From: Epiperipatus broadwayi
Taxonomy: Eukaryota > Onychophora > Udeonychophora > Euonychophora > Peripatidae
Assembly: GCA_028023455.1 (NCBI GenBank)
Contig: JAQFVV010012507.1
Span: 1,240,001-1,304,000, forward strand
Direction of reading: 5' to 3'
DNA: 64,000 nucleotides
The notes under the pieces were generated by a model. That model was given only the letters and a program-made list of their open reading frames with translations, did no database searches and was not told the origin of the DNA. Made by a program: the position numbers and the translations under genes. Shown in pieces: positions 56,950 through 64,000 of the stretch (the stretch's first letter is position 1; the number at the start of each line of letters is the position of its first letter).

Positions 56950-58990
56950 ATTCCTGGCAATATCTGAGGATGCTGAAGATTTGATTCTTGACAACCTTGG
57001 TTCAGTTATTTATAATCGTCAATAATAAAAAATGTTAGTAACTTCTGATATTTATCACATCATCAACATAAACCAGTATATTTATTTCTCTTTCAAGGCT
57101 TTGAATAATTATTTCAAAAGTATAAGCATCGATCTTTCTCAAAAGTGAATCAATGTAGATAACAAATAAAGCAGAGGATAGGGAAGACCTATAAGTAAGG
57201 CAGTTTGTTATAGGAAATATTAGTGATAGACATGAAATTGTTTATTGCTGCTGATCTATTTTTTATATAATATATTATACTGCATAAAAGAGTTGAATTC
57301 TCTGGATTATATTAAATATTTGTTTAGTTAAATAATGCAAATCCTCATAACCAAAGTCACTTTTTTTTCTCGTGTCATAGCACCCGCCGGGAAGCGAACC
57401 CACCAACATGGGACAACCACTTGTAAAGCAGCTGTCACTGACTCCTTGACCACCAATGCTTGACAAAGTCACTTTTAAAATTAATGTTTATTCAAATTGT
57501 ATTAGACAGATTATTTTGTTATACATGTGATATGCAAATATTGCAAAGTAATGGAAAGTAGAACTTTAATTACCAGAAAAGGCTTGAGTTTATCTGATAG
57601 ATTATAATAAATGTTTTAGCTTTATAATATTTGCTTATTAATGTCAGGATTTTTGGTGTACTTTATAGTTAATGAGTTAAAAAAATTGTTTTATGTTTAG
57701 CTATTAGATATTTTATGGATTTATATAAGATAAGTGTTATATTTGAGACCTTATGTTACTATGGGTTTTAGCTTATCTCTTTGTTTAATCACATTTTCAA
57801 AAGAAATTAATACTGGCTATGGTAAATCTGGTTTATCATCCAGTCTCATGATGATATGTTATTGTCTATAAATCAAACTATGAAATATTTCCATATTGCA
57901 TGATCTGTCTGGCTTTCTCATATGATATTACCATTTCATGCTTTTAATGTGTGAATTCCTTTCTAGGAGTATAATTTTGTCCTGAAATATTTAATACTTG
58001 TTAAACCAGCTTGTTAGATATCCCAATTATCTTTCTAAATTTTAGTGATTTATATAACTTCTTGGACTATACATATAATTTATTATACTAATTTTTATTA
58101 TTTTAATTTTGTGACTAAGTTTAACTGTTATAGGGATCCTTTTTTAAAATGTCAGGAATTTTCTTTCTTTAAATATCTTGCATGGTTTGATGGAATATAA
58201 TTTGCTTATTTTTTGTAAATGATTTGATTAATAGACTATTAATAAATCAACAAATTATAATTTTTGACTATCCATCAATATTAAATTTTATATTAAAGGA
58301 TTTTTTTCTCACATATGTGTTAAAGTTAATATCTTTATGATTTGAAATGTTTACAGTCAGTTCCATTGTATTATAGTTTGTAAAGAATGTCTTTTTAAAA
58401 TATCTTACTAAAGTATACATATTATGAGACAATAGATATTGGTTTAATTTTCTAGGAAAGAATTGCAGTTGACAATTAAAATTATTCTTTATAAGATAGT
58501 AGTATTGTATTTGATTAATTATTTTACTGATTTCATTTCCTCTTTGGATGAATAGAATAGACAACAAAAGTTTTTATGTTTTAGCTGATGTTTCAAGTAT
58601 TGTTATTGATCCAGATCCTTTTTTTATTGATTAAAATTGCAACTCCTCTTGATGGGAGATTATTCAAAAAAGAGATGGTATACCAACTGTTAGATAACAT
58701 TTTTAGGATATTTGTATTTAATATTATTTACTAAGTGCATAGATCATATGTAATTAAAGAGATAGGATTTTCACCTTTAATATCAGTGTTGTACTGATTT
58801 TATAATAGCTTAACAATCTCATGTTGAGTACTGAAGATATTTGTATTTTGGATTTTGTTTCTGTAATTGCTAATACATCAAAAGACACTATTAAAGAACT
58901 TGGTAAATTTATGAACTTCTGGACAGATATTTAATCTCCTTCATTAAAGGTTATAAATTTTAGATCATCACAGAATGTTGCTGTTAAAAT
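56950..58990 (-). pseudogene. ORF2 remnant: AP endonuclease and reverse transcriptase
   Basis: Endonuclease landmarks on the minus strand: LKFITFNEG (about 58960), FDVLAITETKSK (58851-58886, catalytic Glu strand), a RGVAILINKK-like stretch near 58640, and VNISNHKDINF (about 58335-58365), the family's C-terminal SDH box as SNH. Reverse-transcriptase landmarks: LSSALFVIYIDSLLRK near 57150 (the RQG.PLSP..F block, with TYRSSLSS replacing RQG.PLSP) and the catalytic NILVYVDDVINI at about 57050-57085 (YVDD for YADD). The order and the IYIDSLLRKI block fit L1/Tx1-type elements. Inactive: many stops, plus the inserted SINE. Confidence 0.6.
57365..57464 (-). mobile_element. tRNA-derived SINE with 12-bp target duplication
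   Basis: AAAGTCACTTTT at 57353-57364 and 57465-57476 flanks 100 bp. On the minus strand it starts GTCAAGCATTGGTGGTCAAG, has a B-box-like GGGTTCGCTTCCC, ends CTATGACACGAG and then an A-tail that merges with the duplication. It shares GCATTGGTGGTC and GTGCTATGACAC with the copy at 53661. It interrupts the LINE reverse transcriptase, so it is younger than that LINE. Confidence 0.85.
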
Positions 58991-59279
58991 CTTGTGATGG
59001 TTTTATCACATTATTAGAATTTTCAGAATCTTTTTGTTTAATGATTTATTGTTTTGTCACCTTTTCTGAGCTGTATCATTCTTTTTTTATTATTATTTTT
59101 ATGTTTCACCCTCATTTTGTTTTTTGTTTTTTGATAATGTTGCTTTGTCTTTCTTTTAAGAGTAATTTATCTTCACTTTTGGAGAATGTTGTAGATGATG
59201 TAGTATTTGAGATGCTTATGGAATTTTTTTATTTTTTTCTTACTTTATAGATGGATTAATATTATTTTGACTTGTTTCA

Positions 59280-60430
59280 ATTTCTTGACTTATGATCTTA
59301 TATCATTTTTATCAAAATCAGAATCATTATATAGAACATATTGGTGACCCCCTCCAATGATATATCATCATTGTTCTCAATATATGACTTTGCATTACTA
59401 TTACTTTTGGCCATGTCTTGGGATCAAAATTGTTTATGAAGCACAGAACAATTATGCCCTAGTAATCAAGGAGACCACAAGTAAAACATTATTTATAGGA
59501 TGATAACATACTATATGTCTTAGTCTGTAGTATTTAAAATAGTCAGGTAATCTCTCTTTAAACTGCATGGAAATCTGTCAATCATAATAATATATGATAT
59601 GCATCAACTGTTCAATTTTTTTCTACTTTTAAATGAAAGTCAAAATTATTTGTCTGAATGGCATTGTTATCTACTTTGCCTTCTGTTTATTTTAATTCAA
59701 GGACTACAGGAATACTTTGTAATTTATTTATAAAGGTTTGTTGGTGAAATCACATGGGCATGTAGATTATTCTATCCAAAACAATATAATTGGAATTTTT
59801 GACACATATTATATTTTCTTTCCATTTAATATATTGATATGGCTTTCTGCTTTTATTTTATCTTATATCATTAAATACTATCACTAAAAACTTTTTTGAA
59901 AGTAGAATGGAAATGTAGTTGTATTTTAGCAATTGGATCTACTTAAACTAAAGCCTCGGTGTAATCTCAATATGAATAATGGACAAATAGAAACTTTTTA
60001 GATATTATACCACTAGAATGTATAATAAAAAATATTGCTGCTTCAGAAGTTTTTATATCATTTAATGCTTCACACCAATAGTTGTTTAGTTTTATAAATT
60101 TGTTCATGTTTATTTGAGTGTAATTTTTGTATGTGTGCATGTTCATTTTCAATGTAGATAGTTTGATTTTATTTATTAATTTCTCTTAATATAATATTTG
60201 GAGATATTGACTTTAATGTTGGATCTTTTTCTTTCCAACTGTTTTTCAAAATTTAATTACAGTCTTTCACTATCAATTACTATGTCTTCATTAATCTCAT
60301 TTTTACCTTTGTCATCTGTTTTTATATTGTTTTCTTCTTCTTCTGCAATATTAATACCACAATTTTTTAAATTAATATTTTTAATTAATTTCACTTTGAC
60401 AATGATTTTTTTGATGTTTCTGTAAACATT
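59280..60430 (-). pseudogene. ORF1-like remnant with a degenerate zinc knuckle
   Basis: Upstream of the endonuclease on the minus strand. A charged start (IAEEEENNIKTDDKGKNEIN at about 60290-60350) and, near 59480, CFTCGLLDY...C, which looks like a CCHC knuckle with the His replaced. That is the position of ORF1 in L1/Tx1-type LINEs. The frame is lost in several places, and the evidence is compositional for most of the length. Confidence 0.4.
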
Positions 60431-62530
60431 TTTATATATGTTAACATGTTCGGAGTGATTTAATATTCAATAATATTTATTATATACTTACAAAGCTGAT
60501 CTTGACATTCACTATTTCCAGAATGACATTTATTATAAATTACTTTTATGAAATATTGTACCTTGATACAATATTTTTTAATTGTTGATTACACTTTCTA
60601 TCTTACACTGAAATTTAATCTGAATTTGATTTTTTTATCTTTTATAATCTTAATAAAGGCTACATTCATTTTTTTTGCATTTGTTTTATTTGTCTATATG
60701 TGTTAATGTTTTATTAGTAATATTTATATTCAACAAAATATAAGGTGATCTTGCTAGCAGTTAATAACAACAGTATTGGCAGCTAAACTTTATTTTCAAA
60801 AAGACTATCATAATTTATTCCTATATATTAAATTGCTATTCAAAGGATCACTAGTTGTCAATATCAATTTGATGGCTCCTAATAATAATAACTTACAATT
60901 TATCTCATAGATCTCATAATAAAATTATTTTTTAAAATAAATAAATGTATTTTTATATAACTTTTTAATTAATTAAAAACAGCTCAGACAAATTGTTAGT
61001 CTAACAAATAATTAAACTTGTTTACACTAAAATGTTTTCAGTTAAGTTCAGATATATATATAATATTGTACTGGAGTTAAATAACAAAAACTATACAATT
61101 TACATTTAAATTTATTCTGCAGTTCTGCCTAAACAGTAAAGACCATATCAGTATTAAAAGTTGATAATTTAAACTGCAAATTTAGATAACTTTGCGGATT
61201 AAATTTAAATTTTAGTTTACCATGATTAAAAATATTGCTGTGATATAAATATGTACATTAGATCTATTTTAATAGATATTAATGATTTATATAAATGTTT
61301 TTATTTATCCATATGTTAGACACATTAGTAAACTAAATATAAGTACACTTACTTTTATATAAATCTTATCAGATGTTAATAATAAAGAAGTACAAACATG
61401 TTAATCATACAGTTACATACATTACAATTATTCTCTGAAAGAATTACACTTTATTGGTTAATAAGAATCCAGTATTTTCATCCTTGGTAACAAAATTAAA
61501 AAAATTATTTTTATAAAAGACTAAAAATTGTTTAAATGTGTTGTTTTAATTTGATAGCTAAAGCTGACATTACGCTTCTTTTAATGTATCAATATAATTA
61601 CTTTCATCAAGTATCAATTTGTTTTCAGAATTTGTTGTATAGGCTATTTTTTAATACTGCATATTAGTGATGTGAATATTTTGTTATATTTATTTTATTA
61701 AATATTGTAATTCGCTTCTACACTATTTTGAAAATACCTTTCATAAGTAATAACATAACATCAATCTTCATCAACCATAATTTACACAATAGCAGAGATG
61801 TGTACTTCAGAATTAAAGAGATCAATTTCAAGTAAAAAAATAAAAACTCTCAGTCTGACTAAGTGAATAGAACTTTAAATAGTCTTGGGCAATAATAACA
61901 GTGTAGACTTTAAAGTTAATATTAGTGGAAAGAGAAATAGTGTTAAAAATCTTGGGTCAGTTTAATTACTCAACCTGACAGTTCAGAACTCAAACTTCAC
62001 ATGACCTAAATGATTATTTGATTGCATTTATTTGCCTATACTATTTTTCTCTGCTGTCACTTTAAGGTTGCATTGCTAATCATATAATTATTATTATTAC
62101 TAATTGTGTATTTTTAGTTAAAGCTGAAATTTATGTATGTGGAGCAAACCGTATAAACTTAAATAGTTATATGCAATGTGAAAACAATAACTTTTTCTTT
62201 TACAATAATGGCAATAACATTAAAAAGCACTCTTCAACAGTTAAGATATTAAAGACTGTTTATCTTTTTGTTATAGAAAAGCAGATAATTTGTAACATTG
62301 ATAATTACATACCACTTGTAGCAATAAACTTCTGAGTACTGATTAAATTAATGTAATGTCCTCTAGTTTCAAAGCCAAACACATTTACAATAAAATATGA
62401 ACCAAAACCTTACTTGAATCTGCTTCTATTAATATTCATAATACAATATTAATCTTTATTCATTTTTTTCTTTATAAATATGATTTACTTTTTTAAAGGA
62501 CATTATATTAATTTATCTGATGCTTGGAAA
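60431..62530. other. AT-rich stretch, nothing recognised
   Basis: No coding signal, tRNA boxes or clear repeats on either strand. Confidence 0.45.
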
Positions 62531-62543
62531 TTTATTGTTTCAG

Positions 62544-62590
<47 letters not shown>

Positions 62591-62620
62591 GAAACATATA
62601 TATATATATATATATATTGT
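62531..62620. repeat. (TA)n array inside a small palindrome
   Basis: GTTTCAGAT precedes and ATCTGAAAC follows a (TA)n run of about 45 bp; a second (TA)n follows. The 94-codon frame across it is largely poly(Ile-Tyr). Confidence 0.85.
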
Positions 62621-64000
62621 AACTTAAAAACGGAGATCAAAAGATCTATTGTAAAAATTAATTGCTCAAAAGAAGTCAAATATAAATATTACCATTTTAC
62701 CATTTTATACCTGGATAGTAGCTATACATTGTTGAACAAATATATTAAAACATCATTGGATTAAATGAAACACATTTCTATAATTAGATTTCTCAAGTTA
62801 TCACAATATCTATAATTAGAAACAATAATGCCTGGAGACTAATCATTTAAGGTGTCTGGCCTATTTCAAACCCTGGTTAGGCAGGCATTCTATCATCAAT
62901 AAACAAGTAGAAACCATAAACAATTATTAAGAACAAACTATTATAATTCAGTAAATAACATCAAGTGGGTGAGTACACTGGTAACTCAATAAAATATCTT
63001 CTCAGGTATATAGACGGTAGATTTTATTCACTTTCATCTCTTGGCTTGATGTCAAGTGCATATTTAAATAAATAACAAGTGAATATGGTCTAGCAGGGCA
63101 CCACTAAATTATCTGAACCTAGATACAGTTATACCTTATAATCTTTTCACATGTTCCAGGTTTGAATCCTTTTTTGGTACTTTATTTCTAATAAAAATGA
63201 AGGATTTTGCTTTTAGACCCATAGCACTGTATACAATAACACTTAGGTAACATAAAAAATCTTTAAATTAAAGTGGAGTATATAAAATTCATTAGATAGA
63301 AATCATTTCTTAGATCTTAACATAATAAATGCATTTCAATATCTTTATAAGTTTTACTAGCTCAGATTATATTATTAATTTAGGATGGCAATTCACTTAT
63401 CCTTGCATGAAATAGATGATGGTATGGTGATTATTACAATTATTCACAAATGTCAATTAAATACCATGAAATCACTATTTATTTATGGCCTTTAAACATT
63501 TATCTATCTCATTAAGTAAAACGTGATGATGACAATGATGACGATAATGGTTTCAACCACAGCTTTAGGACTAAGCCTAATCATAAAATTTAGTTTCAAA
63601 AATTAATAATTAGTGGCTAATCTTAGTATATCTAATTGGAACTTAAATAGCTAATATTCACCTTGATGATGAATGATCACAAGTAATAAAGACTACACTT
63701 AATGAAAGATATATGCCTCATTTAATAAAATAAACTAATATTTATTACTGCATTTCTAACATATACATAAAAATTTCTAGACATACATGAAAATTTATAT
63801 GGATAATAATAATAATCATAATTGACTATTTGAAATCATACTATTAATTTTAAATTCTTCCCTTTTTCCCATAAATGGTATAATGCATATATTAAATTGG
63901 ATGTCAAATTGACCAAGATTTTCACTCCACAAGAAAAACATGTCATATATATATAAAAAGACAATAAACACTTTTTTTAACACACATAACTTTAGAAATC
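62621..64000. other. AT-rich stretch with possible SINE scraps
   Basis: No gene. GGTGTCTGGCCTATTTCAAACCCTGG-like sequence near 62850-62876 and GGTTTGAATCC near 63161 have B-box-like words, but no accompanying A box or target duplication is seen. Confidence 0.35.

Larger units (their letters stand above)
56940..60430 (-). mobile_element. Decayed L1/Tx1-type LINE, minus strand
   Basis: Read on the minus strand from 60430 down: a charged ORF1-like stretch, then an ORF2 with AP endonuclease (58990 to about 58250) and reverse transcriptase (about 58000 to 56950). A SINE with a clean target duplication sits in the reverse transcriptase at 57365. Multiple stops and frameshifts occur. The 3' end and tail were not located. 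Confidence 0.65.

Noticed and set aside
60198-60425. Plus-strand ORFs at 60198-60425 and 58975-59250
   Set aside because: They lie opposite the minus-strand LINE remnant, and their Ser/Phe/Leu-rich content is the complement of charged ORF1-like sequence.
1-64000. CRISPR arrays, operons, riboswitches or prokaryotic promoters
   Set aside because: The repeat classes, LINE/SINE content and splice and TATA signals are eukaryotic; no spaced short-repeat array with unique spacers is present.

Overview
The window looks like non-genic nuclear DNA from an animal, most likely an invertebrate. It is very AT-rich, full of (TA)n arrays, and I find no convincing intact host gene. The recognisable coding material belongs to retrotransposons: RTE-type LINEs, a jockey/CR1-type LINE, an L1/Tx1-type LINE, tRNA-derived SINEs and several LTR elements. 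There are no bacterial features. Differences between copies of the LTR repeats fall mostly at CpG versus TpG/CpA, which suggests a host that methylates its repeats. I cannot name the species.

Layout. 1-3.5 kb: AT-rich DNA with one promoter-like patch and one short GC-richer coding-like island. 3.5-11.1 kb: LTR-type element 1, with 1.6-kb direct repeats around a broken gag-like coiled-coil ORF and no pol. 11.1-13.96 kb: non-genic, with a perfect 57-bp inverted repeat. 13.96-15.3 kb: 5'-truncated RTE LINE (A), followed by two more long hairpins. 16.3-18.6 kb: old jockey/CR1-type LINE (C) split by a 125-bp insertion with a 14-bp target duplication and by an antisense L1/Tx1-type fragment (D). 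18.9-19.75 kb: a duplicated SINE-like unit.

19.96-28.78 kb: LTR-type element 2, the best preserved. Its 2.3-2.4-kb LTRs run from TGTAA to TTACA, with a tRNA-Lys-type primer site, a G-rich tract before the 3' LTR, a splice acceptor 12 nt before ORF1, and three coiled-coil or basic-repeat ORFs. The last ORF resembles plakin-type spectrin repeats. 29.19-37.18 kb: LTR-type element 3, non-coding, as an LTR-internal-LTR-internal-LTR array. 37.69-40.90 kb: nearly full-length but decayed RTE LINE (B), minus strand. 41-64 kb: mostly anonymous AT-rich DNA with an AAT/GAT microsatellite, a GGTTAGGTAA minisatellite, two long inverted repeats, three tRNA-SINE insertions and a decayed minus-strand L1/Tx1-type LINE (about 56.94-60.43 kb).

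How the parts relate. Elements 1 and 2 encode no reverse transcriptase or integrase and element 3 encodes no protein, so all three would depend on enzymes supplied in trans. Elements 2 and 3 share the junction LTR...CA-TT-TGG followed by tRNA-Lys(CUU)-like primer-site sequence, and in both this motif is iterated: inside the LTR end of element 2 and through the leader of element 3. Elements 1 and 2 share a protein plan, an N-terminal short-repeat coiled coil followed by C-terminal basic KxKxK-type repeats. Together they suggest a family of trans-mobilised LTR elements with an unusual gag-like protein and iterated primer sites; this is the most interesting content of the window.
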